Translations under genes and position numbers: made by a program | Shown: positions 1 through 8,687 of the stretch, in pieces | Numbering within the stretch: the stretch's first letter is position 1 | Layout of the letters: every line of letters begins with the position of its first letter | The notes under the pieces: generated by a model | Database searches by the model: none | Told to the model about the DNA's origin: nothing | What the model saw: the letters and a program-made list of their open reading frames with translations, nothing else | From: Lentzea sp. | GTDB taxonomy: Bacteria; Actinomycetota; Actinomycetes; Mycobacteriales; Pseudonocardiaceae | DNA: 29,698 bases | Reading direction: 5' to 3' | Assembly: GCA_030146905.1 (NCBI GenBank) | Contig: JASLAV010000658.1 | Coordinates: 1-29,698 of the forward strand

Positions 1-906
1 GTCCGCGACGCGGTCCGCACCGAGGTCCCTGTCCCTGGCGAGCAGGGTGATCCGCCGCATCGACTGCAGCGTCATGCCGTCGGTGCGGTTCGCGAACACC
101 TCGGCGGGATCCACCTCCGCCGGAGCGCGTTCGTCCCCGCGCGACGGCGGGAGCAGGGGCACGAGCAGCCTCGCCATGGCGAGGCGGTCGGCGAGCGAGG
201 GCAAGCCGACCGCGACCGTCCTGATCGGCTCGACGGAGGCCGTGAACCAGCTGGGCAGGTCGCGCTCGCCGTCGACGAGCCACAGGACCGGGTTGTGCAA
301 CGCGACCTGGCGAGGTCCCGGCAGCACGTGGGCCCGCGCCGTGCAGGCGAGCTTCTGGCAGTACAGGAAGAAGTCGCGTTCCTCGGCGTCGAGCTGACCC
401 GGCACGCGGACCATGCGGGCGGCGTAGTCGACGACCACGGCCACCCTCGCGCCCGGCGGTTGCCCGGCCGGCGGCTGCGGCGTCGTGCCGCGTCCGTCCC
501 CTGACTCGGCCGGTGGTTGCTCCGGCGCGCCGACGACCTTGGCGAGGTGCGCGCGCAGCCGTTCCAGCGTCGGGCGTCGTCCGACGACGTTGCCGCCGAG
601 CACCCTCTCCGCCGCCTGCGTCGCGGCCGGGTCGCCCGGCGGGTGGACCCCGATCCCGTCGACCGGGTCGTAGGTGATCAGCGCCTCGAACCCGCTGGGG
701 CGCAGGGCGTTCCACAGCACCTGGTGCAGGCTCATGATCTCCGGCGCCCCGGACGCGCCGGGCACCAGGAACTCGTCGCGGAGGTTGCCGTGCAGCACGT
801 ACTGCGCGTGCACGGACAACGTGCCGACGACCTCCGAGGCGAACGCCGGCTGTCCCGGCAGGTGCTGCCCGTCGAGGCCGGGGAGCACCGCGGTCGGCTG
901 CGACAT
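1..906 (-). CDS. AAA-type ATPase-like protein, N-terminal 302 residues (runs off the left edge)
   Basis: Partial gene, last visible member of the large minus-strand operon. The ATG start lies one base after the stop of the upstream gene and follows a GGAGG ribosome site. Visible motifs include HGNLRDEFLV (about residues 39-48), a Pro/Gly-rich linker at 125-155, a hydrophobic strand ending in VVVDYA (157-162) that resembles a Walker B strand, NPVLWLVDG near 205 and MTLQSMRRI near 278. The last resembles the lid helix of AAA modules. No Walker A P-loop is present in the visible part, so I read this as a degenerate first ATPase-like module. A functional AAA module would then lie beyond position 1. 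That is inference. The alternative is an unrelated alpha/beta protein. ATPases of this kind usually remodel protein complexes, which would fit an operon that also encodes a kinase and membrane coiled-coil proteins. Confidence 0.6.
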   Translation of the reverse strand, partial: MSQPTAVLPGLDGQHLPGQPAFASEVVGTLSVHAQYVLHGNLRDEFLVPGASGAPEIMSLHQVLWNALRPSGFEALITYDPVDGIGVHPPGDPAATQAAERVLGGNVVGRRPTLERLRAHLAKVVGAPEQPPAESGDGRGTTPQPPAGQPPGARVAVVVDYAARMVRVPGQLDAEERDFFLYCQKLACTARAHVLPGPRQVALHNPVLWLVDGERDLPSWFTASVEPIRTVAVGLPSLADRLAMARLLVPLLPPSRGDERAPAEVDPAEVFANRTDGMTLQSMRRITLLARDRDLGADRVAD

Positions 907-907
907 G

Positions 908-2221
908 TCAGTTCACCTCCGGCATGGGCCTGGCGTCGGCCTTGGGGACGTTCACGGTGTCGGACGAGGGGACTGCGGCCCCTGCCTGCACCGGGGCGTT
1001 GCGGTCCATCACGACCGTCACGCTGCTGCCGTCGATGACGAGCTTGTCGCCCGCGCGTTCCAGCGCCGTGGCGAACTCGGCGCACCGGGACTCGTCGGTG
1101 AGCCGGGCGTCGGAACCCCGCGCGCCCGCGCCGCGGACGACCCTCGCGTGCATCAGCCCGTCCCGGTCGACCCACACGTCCGCGGTGTGCTGGCCATTCC
1201 AGTCCTCTTTGGACAGCTTGAGGCCGACGGTGTTCTGCACGTCGAAGGTTTCCTCGACGTGGTAGCCGTCCTCGGTCAGGCAGTGGCTCACCAGTTCGCG
1301 CACGAGCTGCTGACGGCGAGTCTCCTCGACCCACGCGAGCATCCGCAGCCCGCGGGCGCGGTCCTCGGCGGTGAGGTCGGCGGCGCCGGACACCACCTGC
1401 CGGAGCCGGATCACGGTCTTCTCCATCTCCGCGGGCGGGTGGGGGAGGGGACCGTCCTCGAGCGACTCGAGCCAGCCTGCCGCGACCCTGCGCCTGGCGA
1501 CCTTCGGGTTGATCTCGTTGATCCGGTCGCGCATCTCGCTCACGTACATGTCCGCGTTGTGCGGGTGCTGCTGGACCAGCGCCGCCGCTTCCAGCACGGA
1601 GTTCCGCTCCGCGGTCGTGGCGTCCGGGTCGAGCAGGGTGAGCACCAGCTCGACGTCCTGCTGCGACACGGCCGGTACCGCGGGCACGGTGACCGCGACC
1701 TCGTAGCGCCGCCGCAACGCCTGCTCGTACCGCGCGAGAGCGGAAGCCGTCTCCGAGACGGCCTCCCGCGCGCTCACCAGGTTCAGGCGCGGGGGAGGGA
1801 GCACCCTGTCGAGCTCGGCCTGCGCCTTCGCCAGTTCCTGCTGCGCGGCGCGCGCCCAGCGGGTCAGCTCGGCGGGGTCGCAGCTCGACTCCAGCCTGAG
1901 CGGCTGGGGTACCGCCATGGTGACTCCCGCGGTCACGACCCGTTCGCGCAGCAACCGGATGCGGGCGTTGACCGACACGACGTCGGCCGCCGCCGCCTCC
2001 CACCGCAACGCCTCCGCTGCGGTCGCCTCGATCGCGTCCACCCGGGCCTCGAGCCGCGCGCCCTGCTCACCGATGATCCGGACGGAACCCTCGATGGCCG
2101 CGCCCGCCGCCCGCGCCACCAGGATGGCGCCTCCGACCACCACGGCCGCGCCGATCACGATCGCGCCCGCGGCCACCGCGGGGACGATCGCCGGCGCCAG
2201 GACCAACCCACCTGCACTCAT
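908..2221 (-). CDS. Membrane-anchored coiled-coil protein of unknown function
   Basis: About 437 aa. GTG (2224-2222) and ATG (2221-2219) are adjacent. A GGAGG sits 6 nt before the ATG but only 3 nt before the GTG, so I chose the ATG. Residues 3-37 form a long Ala/Gly/Val-rich hydrophobic stretch that could be a membrane hairpin or a single long segment. Next comes an extended helical region (about 40-180) with heptad-like Ala/Leu/Glu spacing, likely coiled coil, then a helical middle. A C-terminal alpha/beta-looking domain (about 300-420) carries strands such as HTADVWVDRDG and KLVIDGSSVTVVMD. I recognise no family. It lies between the Ser/Thr kinase and the ATPase, about 35 nt after the kinase stop and 1 nt before the ATPase start, so it is co-expressed with both. 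It could be a kinase substrate or a scaffold at the membrane. Confidence 0.7.
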   Translation of the reverse strand: MSAGGLVLAPAIVPAVAAGAIVIGAAVVVGGAILVARAAGAAIEGSVRIIGEQGARLEARVDAIEATAAEALRWEAAAADVVSVNARIRLLRERVVTAGVTMAVPQPLRLESSCDPAELTRWARAAQQELAKAQAELDRVLPPPRLNLVSAREAVSETASALARYEQALRRRYEVAVTVPAVPAVSQQDVELVLTLLDPDATTAERNSVLEAAALVQQHPHNADMYVSEMRDRINEINPKVARRRVAAGWLESLEDGPLPHPPAEMEKTVIRLRQVVSGAADLTAEDRARGLRMLAWVEETRRQQLVRELVSHCLTEDGYHVEETFDVQNTVGLKLSKEDWNGQHTADVWVDRDGLMHARVVRGAGARGSDARLTDESRCAEFATALERAGDKLVIDGSSVTVVMDRNAPVQAGAAVPSSDTVNVPKADARPMPEVN

Positions 2222-2256
2222 CACTTACCTCCTCGCCGCATACATGACGGACCACG

Positions 2257-4548
2257 TCAGCGGCCGTTGACGATCACCAGTTCTCTCCGGTCCTGCGCAC
2301 GCCACGCGAGGTGCCGCTGGACCGTCCACATCACGACCAGTGCCGCCAGCACGAACGGCGTGAACACCGGTTGGAACACGGTCAGCGCGGCGAGGCCGAG
2401 GAGCGCCACCAGGACGACCGGCACCGCGATCCGCCTGAGGAGCAGCTGCCTGGCCGCCCGGCCGAGCGCGATCCGGCCCGCGCCCAGCAACGAGTAGGCG
2501 GGGTGGAACCGCCCGCCCGCGTCCCATGCGAGCAGCGACTCGCCCAGCAGCGTCACGGCGAGCGCGACCACGGACGCGAGCCACGCGTCGACGATCTGCG
2601 CATCGCCCGCCACCTCGGCGACGTCGCTGACGGACACCAGGGCGAACAACATGACGGCGATCGCCGCCACGCCCGCGACCGCGTAGCCGAGTGCCATGGG
2701 CCTGTTCATCCGGCGGGACGACTCGCGGTGCCACGCGGTCCGCCGCAGCCACGCCTCGTGGGCGCGGCGGCCCGCTTCCTCGTCCTCGATCCGTCGCGCT
2801 TCGCGGTTCGCGTAGGGGATGAGGGCGATGGCGATCCACTGGTACTCGGGACGGGACGCGAGATCCGCGTACCAGGGCAGCCGCAGAGCTCGCCCAGAGC
2901 CGAGCGTCTCGGCGACCCTGCGACGCGTCTGCTCGGTGGCCGTCGCCGCCAGCAGCGCGAGCGCCACCGCGTAATCCCTGCGCCGGCGCAGGATCTGGTG
3001 CATCTCGTGCCGCGCGCCCAGGTCCGGCACCGTCCGCGCGAGCAGGGTCATCCTCTCGTGCTCGGCGTGCCACCGCGATCGGACACCGTTGAGCCCGTCA
3101 CCGCTGCCGAGGCTGTCGCTGCCGGCGCCCGTGGCGAGCAACGGGAGCAGGTCCCCGGTCCAGATCTCCACCACGACCTCGGGTGCGGACTCCTCGTCCT
3201 CCATCGCCTCCTCGGCGAGAGCGGCGAGCCTGTTCCTGGTGATGTTGCGTTCGCGGTACACCGGGGGGTGGGTGGGATCCAGGTGGCGCAACAGGTGCAG
3301 CAGGTGCGCGTCGTCCGGTTCGCGCCTGCCTGCCCTCGTCGCCTGTGTCGCGGAGCCGGGGAACTGCTCCAGCCACGTGGTCAGCGCCCGGCGCCGCGGC
3401 GCGGAGCCCTCCCCGAACATCAGCTCCCGGGACACGCTCCACTGCCGGGTCATCGCGGCAGCGAGCAGGTCCCTCGCGTAGTACTCCTCGTCGAGGAAGA
3501 CGAACGGCTCCCCGACCGCCTGCGCGCTCGGCGTCGGTGCCGGGTTCGCCGCCACGGGAGGCGACTCACCCCGCAACCAGGCCGTCACCTGGTCCGCACC
3601 CCACCTGCTCTCGGCGTCGAAGGTGAGAAGTCCCCTGCACAGCATCGAGATCCGTTCGTCGTCGACACCGGTGACCGACACGGGCCTGCGCGGGATGTAC
3701 GACCGCATGATCTTCTTGCTCATGCCGCTGTACAGCGGCTGTCCGGTCGCGAGCTCCAGGACCGTGACGCCCAGCGACCACCAGTCGCCGGCCGACATGA
3801 CGGTGCGGCCGCCGAGGTACTCCGGCGCCATGTAGCGCATCGTGCCGACCAGCGTCTCGGTCTCCTCGACGTGCAGCTCCCCGGTGGGAACGTGGCAGCT
3901 CACACCGAGGTCGCAGATCACCACGTCGAACGGTTCCAGCGCGCGGATCAGCAGGTTGGACGGCTTCACGTCCCGGTGCACGACCTGGGCCCCGTGCAGG
4001 GCGGTCAGGCCCTCGGCGACCTGCCGGACCAGCTCGGTCAGCAACCGCCCGTCCACACCGGACTCCCACTGGCCGCTCCAGTGCGCCACGGTTCCACCGG
4101 GGAGGTGCTCCATGACCTCGTACGGCCTGCCGTCCTCGACCCCCGTCTCGTACAGGGTGACGAGACGACGGTGCGGGTGCTCGCGGAGGAAGCCGGTCGC
4201 GTGCTCGTCGAGTCCGGGGCCCCCGTGGTGGACCTTGAGGACCCGGTCCTCACCGGTGACGCGCGCGCGGACGTGGTAGACCTCGCCCTGCCGTCCTTCG
4301 CCGGTCAGGTCGGCCACGACCTCGAACCGCGCCTCGAGACCGGGCGGCAGGTGGCGGCCGAGGCCGGACGGGAGCCGCGTCCGGCCCACGTCCAGTTCCG
4401 TGGCCGGTTCGTCGCGCGCCCGCCTCCTCCCGGCGTCGAGGTCGGTCTCCGCTCCGGCGAGCTCCTGCGCGGCCCCGCCGAGCGGCCCCGCCGGCGCGCC
4501 GCGTCCGGGATCGACCTCGGTGACGTCCCCGGCGTCCGGTGCTGTCAT
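2257..4548 (-). CDS. Membrane-anchored Ser/Thr protein kinase with C-terminal multi-pass anchor
   Basis: 763 aa. The ATG follows a GAGGA ribosome site and lies 13 nt after the lipoprotein stop. A disordered Gly/Ala/Asp-rich leader (1-65) precedes a Hanks-type kinase domain (about 72-325). That domain has a glycine loop at LTGEGRQGEV (81-90), ATP-binding Lys105 (VLKV), catalytic loop HRDVKPSN (Asp193), DLG at 213-215 in place of the usual DFG, and APE at 241-243. These residues suggest an active kinase. A helical middle region (about 340-610) has no domain I recognise. Four hydrophobic segments near 618-640, 654-676, 707-726 and 730-746 close the protein. Typical actinobacterial PknB kinases have one membrane span and external PASTA repeats. 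Here the anchor is C-terminal with no external sensor, so input probably comes from membrane or cytoplasmic partners in the same operon. Confidence 0.9.
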   Translation of the reverse strand: MTAPDAGDVTEVDPGRGAPAGPLGGAAQELAGAETDLDAGRRRARDEPATELDVGRTRLPSGLGRHLPPGLEARFEVVADLTGEGRQGEVYHVRARVTGEDRVLKVHHGGPGLDEHATGFLREHPHRRLVTLYETGVEDGRPYEVMEHLPGGTVAHWSGQWESGVDGRLLTELVRQVAEGLTALHGAQVVHRDVKPSNLLIRALEPFDVVICDLGVSCHVPTGELHVEETETLVGTMRYMAPEYLGGRTVMSAGDWWSLGVTVLELATGQPLYSGMSKKIMRSYIPRRPVSVTGVDDERISMLCRGLLTFDAESRWGADQVTAWLRGESPPVAANPAPTPSAQAVGEPFVFLDEEYYARDLLAAAMTRQWSVSRELMFGEGSAPRRRALTTWLEQFPGSATQATRAGRREPDDAHLLHLLRHLDPTHPPVYRERNITRNRLAALAEEAMEDEESAPEVVVEIWTGDLLPLLATGAGSDSLGSGDGLNGVRSRWHAEHERMTLLARTVPDLGARHEMHQILRRRRDYAVALALLAATATEQTRRRVAETLGSGRALRLPWYADLASRPEYQWIAIALIPYANREARRIEDEEAGRRAHEAWLRRTAWHRESSRRMNRPMALGYAVAGVAAIAVMLFALVSVSDVAEVAGDAQIVDAWLASVVALAVTLLGESLLAWDAGGRFHPAYSLLGAGRIALGRAARQLLLRRIAVPVVLVALLGLAALTVFQPVFTPFVLAALVVMWTVQRHLAWRAQDRRELVIVNGR

Positions 4549-4561
4549 CGGCGGTCCGTCC

Positions 4562-5752
4562 TCAGCTCTGGCACGAGAGGGTGACGACCACCGACCGGTT
4601 CTTGGCGGCGGGGCCGGGCAGCAGCACGCCGCCGGGACCGAGGTCGTTCTCGTGGTGGGGGCCGGACGCGCCGTCACCGCGGGTGGTGATCCGGCCGGCG
4701 GCGACTCCCTTGGCCACCAGAATCGACTTCACCGTTTCCGCGCGGGCCTTGGACAGGTCGCGCAGCCCCTGCTCCGGGCCCACCGTCGCCGTGTTGCCGA
4801 CCAGGAGGATCTGCTGCTTGCCGGAGGACACCTGGTCCACGAGCTGCTGCAACGTGCTTTCGGCCGCCCCGCGGTCGCGCAGGTCCGCCTTGTCGGGCAC
4901 GAACCCGACGGAGTCGCTGTCGCGCAGCACGGTGGTGCCGCACGGCTTGATCTCGGTGGGCTTCGGCAGCGGGATCTGCGTCACCGGCACGGTGGTGTCG
5001 AGGGCGTTGCGCCGGGAGGCGATGCCGACGGAGTCGACGCACGCCGCACCGGAGGCCGACACCACCGTCTTCCACAGCTCGACGACACGGCTTCGCAGCG
5101 CGTTGTCCAGCTCCGCCTGCGGTTCCGCGGTCCCGCCCAGGCCGACGAGCACCACCGACCTGCCCTTGAGGTCAGGCAGCTGCGACTGCGCCTTCAGGTA
5201 GGCGGCCACGTCCGAGGGCAGCACGTCGAACATGGACTCGTCGCGGTAGGACAGTGCGCCCGAGGTCGCGAGCCCGGAGTCGAGCAGGACGATCGTGCCG
5301 CCCTCCGGGGTGACCCGGCCGGCCTCGGACAGGGCACCGAGCACGTTCGCCTCCGGCTGCTTGGGCTTCAGCCCCGTGACGAAGTTCGTGACGCCCTGGA
5401 CGTGACCCGCGATCTCCCTCCCCTTGCGGTCGTCGTTCTTGGAGGTGATCCTCACGTCGGTGTTGAGCGCCACGGTCGGCTGCCCGTCGATGCGCACCAC
5501 CTGCAGCCGCTGGCTCTGCGCCACGGCGGACTCGATCATCGCGGCGGTCTCCGGCGGCAGCGAGGGCACTGGGCTGCCCATCCGCGCACCCACGACGAGG
5601 GTGAGGGGGCGCGCGGTGTCGGAGGGGCAGCCGGACGCCGGTGCGCCGGCACCGATCGGGGCGTCGGGCTCCTGCTCCGCGGAACAGGCGGTCAGCGCGA
5701 CCGCCGCGGCAAGTCCGCAGGCGAGCACGCGCCGGTAGCGGTGGTTGGTCAT
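4562..5752 (-). CDS. OmpA-domain lipoprotein
   Basis: 396 aa. The start overlaps the upstream stop (ATGA). A basic N-terminus, a hydrophobic stretch and the lipobox LTAC, with the lipidated Cys at residue 23, predict a secreted lipoprotein held on the outer face of the cytoplasmic membrane. Residues about 45-260 form an alpha/beta domain with strands such as TLVVGAR, GTIVLLDSG and SVVLVGLGG, reminiscent of a von Willebrand-like or substrate-binding fold. I cannot assign it. The C-terminal 120 residues match the OmpA/MotB peptidoglycan-binding family: the VGFVPDKADL start, the LLVGNTATVG strand, DLSKARAETVKSIL helix and closing NRSVVV strand. The usual Asp in the GHTD motif is Ala here (GNTA), so glycan binding may be weakened. 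It probably ties the operon's membrane complex to the cell wall. Confidence 0.87.
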   Translation of the reverse strand: MTNHRYRRVLACGLAAAVALTACSAEQEPDAPIGAGAPASGCPSDTARPLTLVVGARMGSPVPSLPPETAAMIESAVAQSQRLQVVRIDGQPTVALNTDVRITSKNDDRKGREIAGHVQGVTNFVTGLKPKQPEANVLGALSEAGRVTPEGGTIVLLDSGLATSGALSYRDESMFDVLPSDVAAYLKAQSQLPDLKGRSVVLVGLGGTAEPQAELDNALRSRVVELWKTVVSASGAACVDSVGIASRRNALDTTVPVTQIPLPKPTEIKPCGTTVLRDSDSVGFVPDKADLRDRGAAESTLQQLVDQVSSGKQQILLVGNTATVGPEQGLRDLSKARAETVKSILVAKGVAAGRITTRGDGASGPHHENDLGPGGVLLPGPAAKNRSVVVTLSCQS

Positions 5753-6597
5753 CTCTGGTCCTCTTCTTCCTGGGGCTCCGGCTGGTCGAGTTCCTTGCGC
5801 TGCTGCCGTGGCGGTTCGGGGAGCGGCAGCTGCTCCTTCTTCGTGAACAGCTCGAACTCGATCTCCTTCTTCAGCCGCTCCGCCGCCGCCGTGCACCTCG
5901 CCTCCAGTGCTCTCCAGGCGCGTTCGTGGTCGTCCCTCGCCTCCTGGACGGACCGGGAGAGCTCGGCGACCGACTTGACCTTCGACTCGAACCGGCCGAA
6001 CCTGGCGGCGGCCTTGGTGCGGCGGGACAGGGCGCGCGTGTACTGGCGGGCCTCGGGGTGGTGGCGTGAGTAGCCGGAGATCCCGGCGACGATCCCGGTG
6101 GCCAGGTAGAGGGTCAGGAACAGCACCGCCGCGAGGTGGCGTTCCTGTTCCGCGACGGCGGCCAGCGGGTTCTCCGACTGGCCCTCGACCTGGTAGGTCA
6201 TGCCGCCGGTGACGTCACTGCCCGCGTAGATCCAGCGGAACGCGAACGTCGCGGCGCCCAGCGCGAGCCAGCCGGACAGGCTGAGCAGCGAGGCGGTGCG
6301 CGCGCCGACCGCGTGCCCGGCGCCGGCCGCGGCCTTGGCCTGCGAGCCCGCCGTGTGGGAGAGAGCGAGGCACACGGCGGTGAAGCCCACGACCATGACC
6401 CACAGGATCACGTCGTCCTCGTTCATCGCGGAGCCGAGGACCTGCTTGAACGTCACGACGTCCACGCCGGCGGCGGCGAGCAGCACGAAGTAGTGCAGCC
6501 CCGCGGTCCACGGCTGGCCCGCGATCAGCGCCAGGTTGCCGTTGATCACCGGGCGTCGCCGCAACGGTTTCGGCGGAGGTGCTCCCATCATCGTCAT
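5749..6597 (-). CDS. Four-pass membrane protein with C-terminal coiled coil, function unknown
   Basis: 282 aa. The ATG overlaps the upstream stop by 4 nt (ATGA) and its own end overlaps the lipoprotein start in the same way. Hydrophobic segments lie near residues 32-50, 62-81, 103-124 and 154-175. They are followed by a strongly charged helix from about 185 to 282, rich in Glu, Arg and Lys, with a Pro/Glu/Gln tail. Both ends are then predicted to be cytoplasmic, with a small outside loop between segments 3 and 4 (about 125-153). I recognise no family. The topology resembles membrane partners that pass a signal to, or anchor, a soluble coiled-coil protein. The tight coupling with the lipoprotein and kinase suggests a stoichiometric complex. 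Confidence 0.75.
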   Translation of the reverse strand: MTMMGAPPPKPLRRRPVINGNLALIAGQPWTAGLHYFVLLAAAGVDVVTFKQVLGSAMNEDDVILWVMVVGFTAVCLALSHTAGSQAKAAAGAGHAVGARTASLLSLSGWLALGAATFAFRWIYAGSDVTGGMTYQVEGQSENPLAAVAEQERHLAAVLFLTLYLATGIVAGISGYSRHHPEARQYTRALSRRTKAAARFGRFESKVKSVAELSRSVQEARDDHERAWRALEARCTAAAERLKKEIEFELFTKKEQLPLPEPPRQQRKELDQPEPQEEEDQR

Positions 6598-7031
6598 GAT
6601 TTCCTGCCTCTGCGCTTGCTCCGGGGCTCCGGCTCGTGGAAGGGGATGTCGGGACTGGCCACCCGGTCGAGGGCGTGCGACACCGCGCCTTCGAGGTCGT
6701 GCAGCACGTTCTCCTGGTCCTCGTGGTGGGCCAGGTACAGCGTCTCCGCCTCGATGACCCTGGTGGCGAGCAGGTCGAGCTGGGCGGAGACCTTGTCGTG
6801 CCGGGCCTTGGCGTCGGCGAGCCACTCGCCGACGTGCGTGTCGACGTAGCCGTGCAGGATGCCCTCGGCCGCTTCGGTCCGGGAGGGGCCGACCTGCCTG
6901 GCCATCTCGCGCAGCTTCTTGCTCAGCGGCTTGAGGTTGATGACCGGAACGGACTTCCCCCGCAGCTGCGGCAGGCGCATCTTCACCCTGCGCAGTGACA
7001 GTGAGGTGCGCAGGAGGGGCAGTGACTTCAC
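6594..7031 (-). CDS. Small basic helical protein, unknown function
   Basis: 145 aa from a GTG start that overlaps the upstream stop (GTGA). The first 45 residues are rich in Arg, Lys and Leu with no hydrophobic membrane span. The next 80 form a predicted long helix or helical pair (about 50-125, with AKARHDKVSAQLDLLATRVI). The C-terminus is again basic (RSKRRGRKS). No recognised domain. The charge pattern suggests contact with membrane phospholipids, nucleic acid or acidic partners. It lies inside the operon with 4-nt overlaps on both sides, so it is unlikely to be a spurious frame. Confidence 0.65.
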   Translation of the reverse strand: MKSLPLLRTSLSLRRVKMRLPQLRGKSVPVINLKPLSKKLREMARQVGPSRTEAAEGILHGYVDTHVGEWLADAKARHDKVSAQLDLLATRVIEAETLYLAHHEDQENVLHDLEGAVSHALDRVASPDIPFHEPEPRSKRRGRKS

Positions 7032-7834
7032 GCGGACTCCTCGATGTCGTGGTCGGGGTGGTGACCGGGGTAGACCCGGTGGGGCGCGGGGACGTCGAGC
7101 TGCCGGGTGACGATCTGCTGTTCGAACGGCCCCGTGCCGAGGTCGAGCGGGTCGCCCTCCACGGGGGCGGTCACCCACGACGGCAGTCGCTGGACGACGA
7201 AGCGCAGCAGGGGAGCGAAGTACGTGCCCTCCGGGTGGACGTGCGCGTTGTGCTCCCAGTAGGTGCTGACCCGCGTCGCGTAGTGCTCGCTCATCGCGGT
7301 GGCGGTCGCCTGCGCGGAGATGAACTCCGTCCGGAGCTGCTCCTCCACGGCGGCGATGCGCGCCACGATCTCGTCGTGCGCGGCGATCCGCGCGGTCTCC
7401 CCGGCGAGCTCCCTGCCGATGCGGTGCCGCCGCAGGTCGTCGCGGCGGCCGTGCAGCTCCGTGCCCGTGAGGGCCATCTCCGCGTGGTTGCGCGGACGCA
7501 GCTCGTTCTCCGTGATCGGCAGCTGTGCGTCCGCGACCGCGTCGGCCGCCCTGAGCACCGCGACCGCCGCGAGCTGCCGCTCCTCCCGCAGCCGGCTCAG
7601 GGTGCTCCGGGTGGGCGCGGTGGTGGTCACGAAGTCCCTGAGCACCGAGGCGATGTGCTGCTGCCCCTGTGCCAGCAGCTGGTCCGCGTACGGTGCGCTG
7701 ATCGCCTGGCCGGACTCGGCCAGCTCCGCCTGCGCGCTGTAGGACGGGGTGCGCCGCCGTCCGTCCCTGCGGCCCCTCCACCGGTCCCTGAGCCGGTCGC
7801 GCCGGAGGTACCGCGGCGCCTGAGGGGTCGTCAT
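7028..7834 (-). CDS. Helical protein with basic N-terminus, unknown function
   Basis: 268 aa. The ATG overlaps the stop of the preceding gene (ATGA). The open frame extends further upstream, but that part is antisense-type sequence lying over the preceding genes. Residues 8-32 are dominated by Arg. From about 40 to 190 the sequence is predicted helical with heptad-like Leu/Ala spacing and many Glu/Arg pairs, consistent with coiled coil. The last 70 residues look like a small globular tail (YWEHNAHVHPEGTYF, then a Pro/Asp-rich end). There is no signal peptide or membrane segment, so it is probably cytoplasmic. No family recognised. It is one of several coiled-coil products of this operon. Confidence 0.7.
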   Translation of the reverse strand: MTTPQAPRYLRRDRLRDRWRGRRDGRRRTPSYSAQAELAESGQAISAPYADQLLAQGQQHIASVLRDFVTTTAPTRSTLSRLREERQLAAVAVLRAADAVADAQLPITENELRPRNHAEMALTGTELHGRRDDLRRHRIGRELAGETARIAAHDEIVARIAAVEEQLRTEFISAQATATAMSEHYATRVSTYWEHNAHVHPEGTYFAPLLRFVVQRLPSWVTAPVEGDPLDLGTGPFEQQIVTRQLDVPAPHRVYPGHHPDHDIEESA

Positions 7835-8682
7835 GACTCCACCCGGGGCAGCACCACGGTGACCACCCCGCGGTGGGCGGTGAGAGCCTCCCGGTGCCCC
7901 AGCGCGAGGCGGGCCAGCGCGTTGGTCTGCTCCCGCAGGTCCGCGGCATCCGCCTGCCCCGGGACACCGTCCTCCGGCACCGGCAGGTCGATGCCGGCCA
8001 GCACGCGCAGCGCGGCCAGTGCGTCTCCGGCTTCCAGGAGCCCGTCGACGCGCGGGAGCACCTCGGCGGCGCGGTCGAGCTCCTCCCGCACGCGCGCGAC
8101 ACCGGCGGATGTCACGCGGTCGTCGTCGAGGTCGCCGATGCCCAGCTGCGTGGCCTGGGTGAGCACGAGGCGGGCGCGTGAGATCCGGTTCGCCGTGGTG
8201 CGGCGCATGGCGGCGCAGAGCCGCGGCAGTGCCGGGTGGTCGGCGAGCCGCGGCGCCCTGCCGGTCGTCTCCCACGGACCGCTGTCGACGGGCTCCTGGT
8301 TGCGCGCCAGCGGATGTGCCGCGGTCGCGGCGTCGGCGGACACGAGCAACGCGGTGTCGTGCTCCGCGCCGACGAGCTGCTCGGCCTCGTCGGGTCGTTG
8401 CCCGCTGTCGAGCAACGCGGCACCTTCTTCCTGCCGTGTCAGCACGCCGGCCACGGCTCTGCCCAGCCGCACCACCCGTCCCGGCTCCGCGGGGCGGTGG
8501 GCGCACATGCCGGCGACGGCGTCGCGGAGCAGTTCCGCGTGCGCGATGCGCCGGCGCATCGAGGCGACCCACGCGCACGCGGTTCCCAGGAGTGCCAGCA
8601 CGAGCGCTGCCGAGAGCGCCCAGATCACGTTGTTCCAGACCACGTTTGTTCCCTGACGGACAGCTGGAAGGGATGTGCACAT
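7831..8682 (-). CDS. Single-pass membrane protein with helical cytoplasmic domain, unknown function
   Basis: 283 aa. The chosen ATG lies 5 nt after the stop of the CHAT-domain gene, behind an AGGTGAG ribosome site. One hydrophobic segment (about residues 20-42, WNNVIWALSAALVLALLGTA) is followed by Arg residues. The N-terminus is therefore predicted outside and the rest in the cytoplasm. The remaining 240 residues are Ala/Leu/Arg-rich helices without recognised motifs. A GTG about 12 codons later is a possible alternative start. The gene is coupled to its downstream neighbour by a 4-nt overlap. It is likely the membrane anchor of whatever complex the CHAT-domain protein joins. Confidence 0.72.
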   Translation of the reverse strand: MCTSLPAVRQGTNVVWNNVIWALSAALVLALLGTACAWVASMRRRIAHAELLRDAVAGMCAHRPAEPGRVVRLGRAVAGVLTRQEEGAALLDSGQRPDEAEQLVGAEHDTALLVSADAATAAHPLARNQEPVDSGPWETTGRAPRLADHPALPRLCAAMRRTTANRISRARLVLTQATQLGIGDLDDDRVTSAGVARVREELDRAAEVLPRVDGLLEAGDALAALRVLAGIDLPVPEDGVPGQADAADLREQTNALARLALGHREALTAHRGVVTVVLPRVES

Positions 8683-8687
8683 CGGAC

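Noticed and set aside
674..2497. 607-codon rightward open frame (and a similar one at 2311-4584)
   Set aside because: Antisense to genes with ribosome sites, recognisable domains and overlapping starts. The translation is Arg/His/Pro-rich without any motif, as expected of mirror frames in GC-rich DNA.
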